Assembly: GCA_947589145.1 (NCBI GenBank)
Contig: CANQCB010000036.1
Location: 1 to 12,824 of the forward strand
Reading direction: 5' to 3'
Origin: an uncultured Clostridia bacterium
GTDB lineage: Bacteria; Bacillota; Clostridia; Christensenellales; Pumilibacteraceae
Length of the DNA stretch: 12,824 nucleotides
Below, piece after piece: positions 1 to 6,194 of this stretch. A program made the translations under genes and the position numbers. Numbering within the stretch: position 1 is the stretch's first letter; each line of letters starts with the position of its first letter. The notes beneath the pieces were generated by a model. It saw only the letters and a program-made list of their open reading frames with translations. It was not told the DNA's origin and ran no database searches.

Positions 1-73
1 CCGCCCCGTCCACCTCAACCCACCTGTTTTCAACGTAGGTCAATACTTTGCCAATGTCCTTGCTTTCTTTCAT
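1..73 (-). CDS. 5' end of an unrecognised gene (partial, runs off left edge)
   Basis: The first 24 codons are visible, from an ATG at 73-71, beginning MKESKDIGKVLTYVENRW. A good ribosome binding site (AGGAGGA, 8-9 bases upstream) supports this start, and a possible extended -10 box lies at 106-111. The short N-terminus is amphipathic and could be the first helix of a regulator, for example an AraC-type protein whose helix-turn-helix lies at the N-terminus, but 24 residues are too few to assign a family. It lies about 170 bases downstream of the last palindromic terminator, so it is probably a separate transcription unit. Confidence 0.6.
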   Translation of the reverse strand, partial: MKESKDIGKVLTYVENRWVEVDGA

Positions 74-105
74 TATACCGTCCTCCTTCGAACTTCCTTT
101 TACAC

Positions 106-111
106 ATTGTA
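106..111 (-). promoter_or_regulatory. Possible extended -10 promoter of the left-edge gene
   Basis: On the minus strand TACAAT is preceded by TGG, giving the extended -10 pattern TGnTACAAT, 33 bases upstream of the ATG at 73. No convincing -35 box lies 16-18 bases upstream, so the call rests on the -10 alone. The rest of 74-245 shows nothing further except a weak CGTATG/CATACG inverted repeat near 165-195. Confidence 0.35.
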
Positions 112-245
112 CCACACGTTTACGCTTTTCTATCCCACAGTTTTTGCGGGGTTGAATTTTGCGAACGTATGCGTGTGTGACGGCAAACATACGAGCGTAA
201 ATTGTTTCTCGGGATATATAAAAGATTTTGCATTTTGGGGGAAAA

Positions 246-274
246 GAGCGGCGGAGAATGTATCTCCGCCGCTC
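246..274 (-). terminator. Palindromic terminator, copy 1 of a repeated hairpin
   Basis: A perfect 12-bp stem (GAGCGGCGGAGA) with a 5-base loop, followed on the minus strand by TTTTCCCC. It lies 26 bases after the stop of the membrane protein at 301-1275. Nearly the same sequence recurs at 1335-1363 and 1997-2025. The weak U-tract makes it a plausible but imperfect intrinsic terminator. Confidence 0.7.
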
Positions 275-300
275 GTGGGATTTTAGAAGTTTATGTTGTT

Positions 301-1275
301 TTATCGCTTGCGGCGTTTGGAAAAAGGGTCGTCTAAATCCGACAATGTTTTTTCTTGCGACTTTGCCACTTCCCCCGTAGTAATCTCCGACTCATAAGAC
401 TTATTATCAGTCGAAGATTTTTTATCTGAATTTTTCTTCTGCGGAACGCCGCTCGGATATATTTCAAACGCAATGAGCAAACAACTACCCATTATACCGC
501 CTGCTATCGCAAGGCTATTGCCGAGAACGGTTTGCGGTAAAATATAGTTCAGGATAACTCCCGAAAAAAGCGTAGCGAAACAGATCGCCATCGTCACGGC
601 TAATATCAATCTGATCGTTTTCCGTTTCTTCTTGATCTTTTGAACTTCTCGGTCACGAACATCCGTTATGGGAAGGTTAACGAAGGCACGAACTGCCATT
701 TCACTCTTTTCCGAATAGTCCAGAATAATGTAATTGTCCGAATTGAAAAACCAAGTATAAGATCTATTTGCGATAGTTGAGCCTGAACAGTCCGACGTAT
801 CTACATCGTTGCCTACGTCTCCCGCCATGTCCAAAATTATACAGTCCTTGCGCTCGACACGATATTGGTTCTTATGCTTTTGTAATTCTTCCGATGAGGG
901 CGCATCAATATAGTTGCTCCAACCTTTACCGCTTGAAATTCTATATGTGGTAATAGTTCGTATTCGCACGTTTTTCAAGTCACTGTATGAAATTATTCTT
1001 AATACCCTATTAAAAAATGCTCTCTCTAAAATTTGTGTTTTTCTAAATTCAACGCAATGAGGTCTCCAAGCCAAGTGCAAAAAAACTTCAAAAAAAATAA
1101 ACGAAAGGACGGCACATATAGAACCGACTATAATTCCACCTATAACATCATAAAAAATCAATATTACAGTATAAAATAATACACTTATAGTAAGCATTAC
1201 CGCAAATAAGCCAAACGTTATAACTGTGCTATAAATGTTGTTGTTATATACTTTTATGCTATTTCTTTTTGCCAT
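301..1275 (-). CDS. Four-pass membrane protein with PH-like central domain
   Basis: A 324-residue protein of unrecognised function. Two hydrophobic helices lie near residues 16-42 and 46-69. They are followed by a soluble segment (about 70-205) that begins like a bacterial PH-type domain (WRPHCVEFRKTQIL, then IISYSDLKNVRI). A second helical hairpin follows (about 221-246 and 251-271), then a charged tail ending FSKRRKR. Residues from about 211 onward resemble most of the 151-residue protein encoded at 1389-1844: both have KIKKKR before the helices, an ATxxxGxxLN pattern inside the first helix, and a tail LSDLD…FSxRRKR. The start is the ATG at 1275, with only a weak AAGG upstream. No clear promoter of its own is seen, so read-through past the hairpin at 1335-1363 is possible. 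The position next to an RHS tip allows an immunity or effector-associated role, but that is inference. Confidence 0.75.
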   Translation of the reverse strand: MAKRNSIKVYNNNIYSTVITFGLFAVMLTISVLFYTVILIFYDVIGGIIVGSICAVLSFIFFEVFLHLAWRPHCVEFRKTQILERAFFNRVLRIISYSDLKNVRIRTITTYRISSGKGWSNYIDAPSSEELQKHKNQYRVERKDCIILDMAGDVGNDVDTSDCSGSTIANRSYTWFFNSDNYIILDYSEKSEMAVRAFVNLPITDVRDREVQKIKKKRKTIRLILAVTMAICFATLFSGVILNYILPQTVLGNSLAIAGGIMGSCLLIAFEIYPSGVPQKKNSDKKSSTDNKSYESEITTGEVAKSQEKTLSDLDDPFSKRRKR

Positions 1276-1334
1276 TGCTACCTTGCCGTATATTTGTCAA
1301 TTGTTTTATCGCATAATTTATCCGGATATAAAGA

Positions 1335-1363
1335 GAGCGGCGGAAATTTTATCTCCGCCGCTC
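1335..1363 (-). terminator. Palindromic terminator, copy 2 of a repeated hairpin
   Basis: GAGCGGCGGA pairs with TCCGCCGCTC around a loop. It has one mismatch relative to the perfect copy at 246-274 and is followed on the minus strand by TCTTTATA. It lies 25 bases after the stop of the gene at 1389-1844. The sequence between stop codon and hairpin is also similar to that after the gene at 301-1275 (both contain AAGCGATAAAACAAC and AACTTCT), so the 3' ends of the two genes share ancestry. Confidence 0.7.
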
Positions 1364-1388
1364 ATGGGATCAAGAAGTTAACGTTGTT

Positions 1389-1844
1389 TTATCGCTTACG
1401 ACGGGAAGAGAAAGTATCACTGTCAAGATCGGATAAGATTTTGTCTTGTTGTTCCTGCTGCTTTGTCTCGAGTTTTGCTTCTTTCTCACGCTGTTTTCTC
1501 AATTTCTTACGACGCTTGCGAATTTCCATCCTTTTGAGATCTTCATCGGTGTAAGATTTTGTCCCTGCAATATTTGTCCACGAACGAGCACCTAAATACG
1601 CAGCCAGCGCGATGCAAAGGCATGCACTAACCACACAGCCGCTGATAGCAACAATAACACCCGGAATATAAATTTTCAGAGCACCGTTTAATACAGCGCC
1701 TAAAATTATTGTAGCAAGACTGAGTATGAGCGATACCGTCAATATTGCAATCACTATTCGACGCTTTTTCTTTATCTTTGCAAGCTCTTCGTCGCTAATC
1801 TCAATTTTTTCTTCGAATGGATCGATATATTTAGGTTTTTTCAT
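1389..1844 (-). CDS. Small two-pass membrane protein, paralogue of the C-terminal module of the 324-aa neighbour
   Basis: A 151-residue protein if started at the ATG at 1844; a TTG two codons upstream (1850) is the alternative and is less likely. No strong ribosome binding site precedes either. Layout: a short acidic N-terminus (about 1-22), a KIKKKRR stop-transfer cluster, helix 1 (about 29-53), helix 2 (about 61-84), then a long basic and glutamine-rich stretch (about 100-136) likely to be a coiled-coil or extended helix, and a tail ILSDLD…FSSRRKR. It matches the last third of the protein at 301-1275 but lacks its first hairpin and PH-like domain. The duplicated promoter at 1902-1967 reads into it and a palindromic terminator closes it, so it is probably a single-gene unit. 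Function unknown. Confidence 0.75.
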   Translation of the reverse strand: MKKPKYIDPFEEKIEISDEELAKIKKKRRIVIAILTVSLILSLATIILGAVLNGALKIYIPGVIVAISGCVVSACLCIALAAYLGARSWTNIAGTKSYTDEDLKRMEIRKRRKKLRKQREKEAKLETKQQEQQDKILSDLDSDTFSSRRKR

Positions 1845-1886
1845 ACTCAACAGTCGATAGTATTACGCAAAAAATGGATGAACGTA

Positions 1887-1967
1887 TATGTTACCCGATT
1901 TGTCGTAACATTGTACTTATAGTGTATCACTTTTTAACGCGTTGTCAAGTAGGTAACGCAATTTTGT
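1887..1967 (-). promoter_or_regulatory. Promoter repeat, copy 1, with adjoining RHS-like codons
   Basis: Bases 1902-1967 match 3765-3830 with one mismatch in 66 (C1916 versus T3779). The match continues in register to 1887 (TATGTTACC shared, six bases between with four mismatches). On the minus strand it holds TTGACA (1948-1943), a 16-base spacer and TACACT (1926-1921); TATAAG and TACAAT just downstream are alternative -10 boxes. The spacer contains the 8-bp palindrome AACGCGTT (1936-1943), a possible operator. Downstream of the promoter the minus strand reads TAC GAC AAA TCG GGT AAC ATA, that is YDKSGNI, an RHS YD-type motif that soon stops. This copy drives the gene at 1389-1844. Confidence 0.7.
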
Positions 1968-1996
1968 TGCATAAAACAAAGGAACGCAAAACAAAA

Positions 1997-2025
1997 GAGC
2001 GGCGGAAAATGTATCTCCGCCGCTC
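1997..2025 (-). terminator. Palindromic terminator, copy 3 of a repeated hairpin
   Basis: GAGCGGCGGA pairs with TCCGCCGCTC, with one base different from copy 1 over about 38 bases including flanks (shared AAAA before and GTGGG after). It lies 50 bases after the stop of the gene at 2076-2657 and is followed on the minus strand by TTTTGTTTTGC, the best U-tract of the three. It sits 29 bases from promoter repeat copy 1, so it separates the RHS-tip unit from the next unit. Confidence 0.75.
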
Positions 2026-2075
2026 GTGGGCTGTTGTGTAAATACATGCAAGTTATTTGGACGATGAATCAGATT

Positions 2076-2657
2076 TTATTTATCGGATTGCGCCTTGTTT
2101 TGCCGCTCGGCGGCAGCGGCGGCATTTAATTTCTTCACCTTTGACGACCGCACGCATACCAAAACTACAAACATTGCGCCAAGCGCTGCGAAAAAAATCC
2201 CGCCCACAATCGAAGTAATCATACCTTCTGTCGCACTTTTCTTTTCGGCTGCAATTGTGCTTTCCAATGTGATGACGTCTTTGCCTTCTATTTGTAATGC
2301 CACTACGGAATAGTATTTCGACTTTATTCTGTCCCAACGGAACAAACCGTCGGCAACAATATTAACACTGTCGCCTACTTTCGCAGCGTTATATGCCTCA
2401 AAGTCAATGATTGCGTTATCATCGCACTGCAATTCCACTTCGTCGTAAACAAAGATTCTTACCGACCCGGATGGTGAATGTGTTACTTCCGTTATAACCG
2501 TATCGGCTGTCTCGGTATATTCAGCCGTCAGCGGTTTGGGCGAAGCAATTGCATGTGATAAAACGGAAGATAAAATCAAACCAAAAGCAACAACAAAGGA
2601 TATAACCGCAAACGTTATCAGCAATCCCCTATGCTTTACTTTATATGGTCCATTCAT
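2076..2657 (-). CDS. Two-pass membrane protein, candidate immunity partner of the RHS tip
   Basis: A 193-residue protein: a short basic N-terminus, helix 1 (about 11-35), an exposed domain (about 40-140) rich in beta-type sequence, helix 2 (about 145-169), and a charged alanine/lysine-rich tail. The layout resembles DUF3592-like proteins (helix, extracytoplasmic domain, helix), but no diagnostic motif allows a firm family call. The start is the ATG at 2657 with a strong GGAGGG about 9 bases upstream. It begins 72 bases after the RHS-tip reading frame ends, on the same strand and with no terminator between, which is where immunity genes usually lie in polymorphic toxin loci. A membrane location would fit protection against a membrane-active toxin; that role is inference. 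Confidence 0.75.
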   Translation of the reverse strand: MNGPYKVKHRGLLITFAVISFVVAFGLILSSVLSHAIASPKPLTAEYTETADTVITEVTHSPSGSVRIFVYDEVELQCDDNAIIDFEAYNAAKVGDSVNIVADGLFRWDRIKSKYYSVVALQIEGKDVITLESTIAAEKKSATEGMITSIVGGIFFAALGAMFVVLVCVRSSKVKKLNAAAAAERQNKAQSDK

Positions 2658-2729
2658 TTAGATAACCCTCCTCGCTATCGTAACAATCTCCGATGAACAT
2701 TGGCACATGCCACGTTTACCTATGATTAA

Positions 2730-3779
2730 TTATGCAAACGCTACGGCAATGAGACCACCTGTCAATACAAATAGAATGGCAAAGACAACAACTGTTATAA
2801 TACCAAGTAACCCAAGATTTGCATCTATTTCCAATGAACACCCTTCATAGGAAAATGTCATAGACAAGCTAATGCCATCCACCCCAATTCCAATGCCAAT
2901 ATGAAAATAGGGCGATATTTGAATTCCAAGCGAGATTCGTTTCCCAACAGTAACGCTGAGATCTACTCCAAACCAATCCCAAAAATTAATGCCAATCCCG
3001 GCAGTTTCTTCGCCTTTGTCATCGATTTCATAAAACGTGTAGAGAAAGCCCTTTTCCCCAGTAATCTTCCTCGTATTTGAGACTGAAACAACAATGTTTG
3101 CAAACATATCTCCCCAAAGAGGATCGGAAATAAAGGAAAATATAGCTTCTTTTTGTTTTACAGAGGATATATAGCCCACGAAAGGCATCCTTCCCACTAT
3201 ATCAACGTATGAAATGGGGTCATTGAAGCAATACGCATATAAGTTCAGGCCGTTTATACGCTCGGGATCCAGATAGGTTACGTCGTCCGCGGATATGAAT
3301 CTGCAAAGCTCGGGCGAGTAGTACCTGTTTATGAGATAGTAAAGGTTCGTTTCGGTATCATAGTAATACCCGCGGTAACGATAGGGGTTCAACTCCGCAA
3401 TTCCGTCGGAATCCTTCGTTATCTCGCATTTTCCCCAGGCGTCATATGCGTATTCCGCTATGACCTTCCCGTTATTAACTATGCCCGTTATATCTCCGAA
3501 TATGTTCTTTCGGTAGATATATATCGCTCCGTTATACGTGAACCCGACAAGCCCGACGTTATCGTATATGAAGTCAAGCTCCCTTGTTCCGTCCGTCTGC
3601 TTTATGAGCTTTCCGTTGCCGTCATAGGTATAAGCGGTATTACCATTGCTTATCCTTCTTCCGTATCCGTCGTATGTGAACTCGGTATTGTCATACCCGA
3701 TAAGGCGTTTACCGTATTCCCATTGCAGGCTCTTTCCCTTATATGACGTTATGTTACCGAATGCGTCGTAACATTGTAT
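2730..3779 (-). pseudogene. Orphan RHS/YD-repeat C-terminal fragment with variable hydrophobic tip
   Basis: An open frame of 349 codons with no ATG, GTG or TTG until the TTG at 3392; it is preceded by TAA (3782-3780) inside the promoter repeat. From its upstream end it reads YD-type motifs (YDAFGNIT, FTYDGYGRR, TYDGNGKL, IYRKNIFGDITGIV, YAYDAWGK), then the RHS-associated core (PYRYRGYYYDTETNLYYL, YYSPELCRFISADD, NLYAYCFNDP). After YVDIVGR, where the usual DPxG is changed to DIVG, a unique tip of about 150 residues follows. It has alternating glycine and hydrophobic residues (about 131-190, counted from the TTG) and a C-terminal hydrophobic helix (about 193-220). RHS proteins of Gram-positive bacteria are large secreted toxins with variable tips. 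Here the N-terminal secretion and barrel portion is missing. It could be a silent donor cassette, a 220-residue protein from the TTG, or a decaying fragment. Confidence 0.8.
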
Positions 3780-3830
3780 TTATAGTGTATCACTTTTTAA
3801 CGCGTTGTCAAGTAGGTAACGCAATTTTGT
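3750..3830 (-). promoter_or_regulatory. Promoter repeat, copy 2, fused to the RHS fragment
   Basis: The second copy of the repeat at 1887-1967. TTGACA (3811-3806) and TACACT (3789-3784) on the minus strand are 16 bases apart with the same AACGCGTT palindrome between. The promoter runs directly into RHS coding sequence: the TACGAC that ends the near-identical part is the YD of YDAFGNI. The junction therefore lies within or beside an RHS codon pair, and there is no start codon or ribosome binding site between promoter and RHS frame. Confidence 0.7.
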
Positions 3831-3917
3831 CGTTGTTTTGTCAATCATTTAAGATTATTTTTTTGAAATTTTTCGGAAAAATTTTTTGATTTTTTTTCGC
3901 AAACGAAAATGATATTA
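3831..3917. other. AT-rich spacer between the RHS unit and gdhA
   Basis: No gene is seen. The stretch is very AT-rich, with several T tracts and a palindrome AAATTTTTC/GAAAAATTT (3866-3884) followed by TTTT. It may act as an upstream AT-rich element for the gdhA promoter or as a weak terminator. Confidence 0.4.
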
Positions 3918-3946
3918 TTGAAATGCGAAAAATTATGTGATATAAT
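3918..3946 (+). promoter_or_regulatory. gdhA promoter
   Basis: TTGAAA (3918-3923), a 17-base spacer, then TATAAT (3941-3946) preceded by TGA, giving an extended -10. It lies about 48 bases upstream of the gdhA start codon and is the strongest sigma-A-type promoter in the window. Confidence 0.85.
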
Positions 3947-3994
3947 GAGGGCGTTGGCAATTTACGCTAATATAATTTTTACGGAGGGAACTTT

Positions 3995-5341
3995 ATGTTT
4001 CATAACGATTACATTGCTTCCGTTTACGATACGGTTTGCAAAAGAAATCCAAACGAGCCTGAATTTTTGCAGGCGGTAAAAGAGGTCCTCGAATCGCTCG
4101 AACCCGTTGCGGCTAAGCGCCCCGACCTCGTCGAAGCAGGCGTTTTCGAAAGAATCGTCGAGCCCGAGAGATTCATTCAGTTCAGAGTGAGCTGGGTGGA
4201 CGACAGCGGCAAGGTCAGAGTTAACCGCGGCTACCGCGTTCAATTCAACTCCGCTATCGGACCTTACAAGGGAGGTCTTCGCCTTCACCCTTCGGTCAAT
4301 GCGTCCGTCATTAAGTTCCTCGGCTTTGAACAGATCTTCAAAAACAGCCTTACCACGCTCCCCATGGGCGGCGGCAAGGGCGGCAGCGACTTCGACCCCA
4401 AAGGCAAGAGCGACAACGAAATCATGCGCTTCTGCCAAGCGTTCATGACCGAACTCTCCAAGCATATCGGCGCGGATACCGACGTGCCCGCAGGCGATAT
4501 CGGCGTGGGCGGCCGCGAAATCGGCTATATGTTCGGTCAATATAAGCGTCTCCGTAACGAGTTTACCGGCGTGCTTACCGGCAAGGGTCTTTCTTACGGC
4601 GGTTCGCTTGCGCGTACGGAAGCTACGGGCTTCGGACTTTGCTACTTCACCGACGAAATGCTCAAAGCCAACGGTCTTTCTTTCAAGGGTAAGAAAGTCG
4701 TCATCTCCGGCTCGGGCAACGTCGCTATTTACGCCAACCAAAAAGCGACCGAACTCGGCGCTAAGGTCGTCGCTATGTCCGACTCCAACGGTTACATAGT
4801 CGACGAGAACGGCGTAGACCTCGCGGTCATCAAGCAGATCAAGGAAGTCGAGAGAGGAAGAATCAGCGAATACGTCAAGCGCGTTAAGGGCGCGAAGTAC
4901 TTCGAGGGTTGCAGAAATATCTGGACCGTTCCCTGCGATATCGCTCTTCCCTGCGCTACGCAAAACGAACTCGACCTCAACGGCGCAAAGACGCTTATCA
5001 AGAACGGCGTTAAGGCGGTTGCCGAGGGCGCGAATATGCCTTCCACCCCCGAAGCGGTCGAAGAGTTCCAGAAGAACGGCGTTCTCTTCGGACCCGCAAA
5101 AGCCGCTAACGCAGGCGGCGTCGCTACGTCGGGTCTCGAAATGTGCCAGAACTCCGCGCGTCTCTCCTGGACGTTCGAAGAAGTCGATTCCAAACTTCAC
5201 AATATTATGAAGAGCATTTATAAAGCCGCTTATGACGCTTCCGTCGAGTACGGCTGCCCCGGCAACCTCGTTGCGGGCGCGAATATCGCGGGCTTCCTCA
5301 AAGTCGCAGACGCTATGAAGTGGCAGGGTATCGCGTACTAA
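3995..5341 (+). CDS. gdhA: Glutamate dehydrogenase (probably NADP-type)
   Basis: A cytoplasmic enzyme interconverting 2-oxoglutarate plus ammonium and L-glutamate; it links nitrogen assimilation or amino-acid fermentation to carbon metabolism. The 448 residues match the full length of hexameric family I enzymes. Visible landmarks: GPYKGGLRLHPSV with Lys92; LPMGGGKGG with the substrate-activating Lys128; DVPAGDIGVGG with the catalytic Asp168; the dinucleotide-binding GSGNVA; EGANMPSTPEA; and AANAGGVATSGLEM near the C-terminus. The segment after the nucleotide-binding strand reads MSDSNG, closer to the SDSSG of NADP(H) enzymes than to the SGPDG of the NAD-linked clostridial enzyme, which suggests but does not prove NADP use. 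The start is fixed by GGAGGG 9 bases upstream. It has its own promoter and terminator and is monocistronic. Codon use is biased toward C-ending codons, as expected for a highly expressed gene. Confidence 0.97.
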   Translation: MFHNDYIASVYDTVCKRNPNEPEFLQAVKEVLESLEPVAAKRPDLVEAGVFERIVEPERFIQFRVSWVDDSGKVRVNRGYRVQFNSAIGPYKGGLRLHPSVNASVIKFLGFEQIFKNSLTTLPMGGGKGGSDFDPKGKSDNEIMRFCQAFMTELSKHIGADTDVPAGDIGVGGREIGYMFGQYKRLRNEFTGVLTGKGLSYGGSLARTEATGFGLCYFTDEMLKANGLSFKGKKVVISGSGNVAIYANQKATELGAKVVAMSDSNGYIVDENGVDLAVIKQIKEVERGRISEYVKRVKGAKYFEGCRNIWTVPCDIALPCATQNELDLNGAKTLIKNGVKAVAEGANMPSTPEAVEEFQKNGVLFGPAKAANAGGVATSGLEMCQNSARLSWTFEEVDSKLHNIMKSIYKAAYDASVEYGCPGNLVAGANIAGFLKVADAMKWQGIAY

Positions 5342-5367
5342 TCGTTAAAATCGATTTCAATTTCCAG

Positions 5368-5400
5368 ACAGGTCTTTCGCTCGGCGAAAGACCTGTTTTC
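5368..5400 (+). terminator. gdhA intrinsic terminator
   Basis: A perfect 13-bp stem (ACAGGTCTTTCGC pairing with GCGAAAGACCTGT) around a 3-base loop, followed by TTTCGTTGTT, 26 bases after the gdhA stop. Confidence 0.92.
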
Positions 5401-5464
5401 GTTGTTATGCTCCTCGGAAAATTCGCAAAAAGTCGTATATTGCCGAAAAATTTTCGATAACCTC

Positions 5465-5493
5465 TTGTATTTTTTATTGCGATATGTTACACT
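5465..5493 (+). promoter_or_regulatory. mscL promoter
   Basis: TTGTAT (5465-5470), a 17-base spacer, then TACACT (5488-5493) with TG one base before it (extended -10). It lies 29 bases upstream of the mscL ATG. Confidence 0.65.
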
Positions 5494-5522
5494 TATTGGG
5501 ATAAATTCAAACGGAGGAACTT

Positions 5523-6059
5523 ATGAAAAAATTATTCGGCGAATTTAAGGCGTTTATCTCCAAAGGTAATGTCATCGATCTTGCCGTCGGCATGATCATA
5601 GGCGCGGCGTTCACCGCCATCGTCACCGCAGTCGTCAACGGAATTCTCAATCCGCTCATTGCAATGATCCCCGGCACGGGAGACACAAGCGCGTTGCAAT
5701 TGCTTCTCAGAGAACCCGTTGTCAACGAGCAAGGTCAGGTTATACAAGAAGCGGTAATACTCGACTTCGGTAGCGTTATCACAGCAATCATTACATTCCT
5801 GCTCACCGCGCTCCTGCTCTTCATTATCGTCAAGGCCATTTCCACTTCTCAGAAAAAGGCTGCCGAAAGACGCGAGAGGATCAAGAAAGCGCATGAGGAT
5901 AAGTTGCGCGCAGAGGGCAAACTCCCTCCTCTCCCCGAAGAACCCGAGGAAGGCGTTCCCGCACCTACGACGGAAGAATTGCTCACGCAGATCCGCGACT
6001 TGCTCATGGCGCAGAACAAAACCAACGCCTCTGCAACCGACAAAAGCGCGGAAAATTAA
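5523..6059 (+). CDS. mscL: Large-conductance mechanosensitive channel MscL
   Basis: A homopentameric inner-membrane channel that opens at near-lytic tension to release solutes on osmotic downshock. Family features: the N-terminal amphipathic helix MKKLFGEFKAFISKGN; pore-lining helix 1 (about 17-46, with DLAVGMIIGAAF and NPLI); an external loop (about 47-78); helix 2 (about 79-106); and a C-terminal bundle helix ending in TTEELLTQIRDLLMAQ. At 178 residues it is longer than the usual 120-150. The extra length lies in the charged, proline-rich linker between helix 2 and the C-terminal helix (about 107-148) and in a short polar tail. GGAGG about 7 bases upstream supports the start. It is monocistronic, with its own promoter and a terminator shared with the convergent operon. 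Confidence 0.96.
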   Translation: MKKLFGEFKAFISKGNVIDLAVGMIIGAAFTAIVTAVVNGILNPLIAMIPGTGDTSALQLLLREPVVNEQGQVIQEAVILDFGSVITAIITFLLTALLLFIIVKAISTSQKKAAERRERIKKAHEDKLRAEGKLPPLPEEPEEGVPAPTTEELLTQIRDLLMAQNKTNASATDKSAEN

Positions 6060-6095
6060 AAAAGCGCTGTATTCGCGGCAATTACGGAAAAATTC

Positions 6096-6126
6096 AAAGC
6101 GGTTTGACAATACGTCAAACCGCTTT
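6096..6126. terminator. Terminator between mscL and the convergent thioesterase gene
   Basis: A perfect 13-bp stem (AAAGCGGTTTGAC pairing with GTCAAACCGCTTT) around a 5-base loop. On the plus strand it is followed by CCGTTATCCTTTAT and on the minus strand by GAATTTTTCC. It probably serves both converging transcripts; the minus-strand tail is the more T-rich. The remaining 68 bases to the thioesterase stop are AT-rich and hold nothing else recognisable. Confidence 0.85.
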
Positions 6127-6194
6127 CCGTTATCCTTTATATTATCTTTATATTATATAGAAACGTTACCGCTTGTGCGACTGCCGTTCGCGTT

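Noticed and set aside
1295..1300. TTGACA on the minus strand as a -35 box for the 324-aa gene
   Set aside because: It is only about 20 bases from the ATG, leaving no room for a spacer, -10 box and transcript start.
1845..1850. TTG start two codons upstream of the 151-aa protein
   Set aside because: The ATG at 1844 is adjacent and no ribosome binding site favours the TTG.
246..2025. Three near-identical palindromes as a CRISPR array
   Set aside because: They are 1089 and 662 bases apart with genes between and no regular spacers; position after stop codons fits terminators.
3962..5200. 412-codon minus-strand open frame opposite gdhA
   Set aside because: It is the antisense shadow of a highly biased, GC-rich, clearly recognised glutamate dehydrogenase; its translation has no family features.
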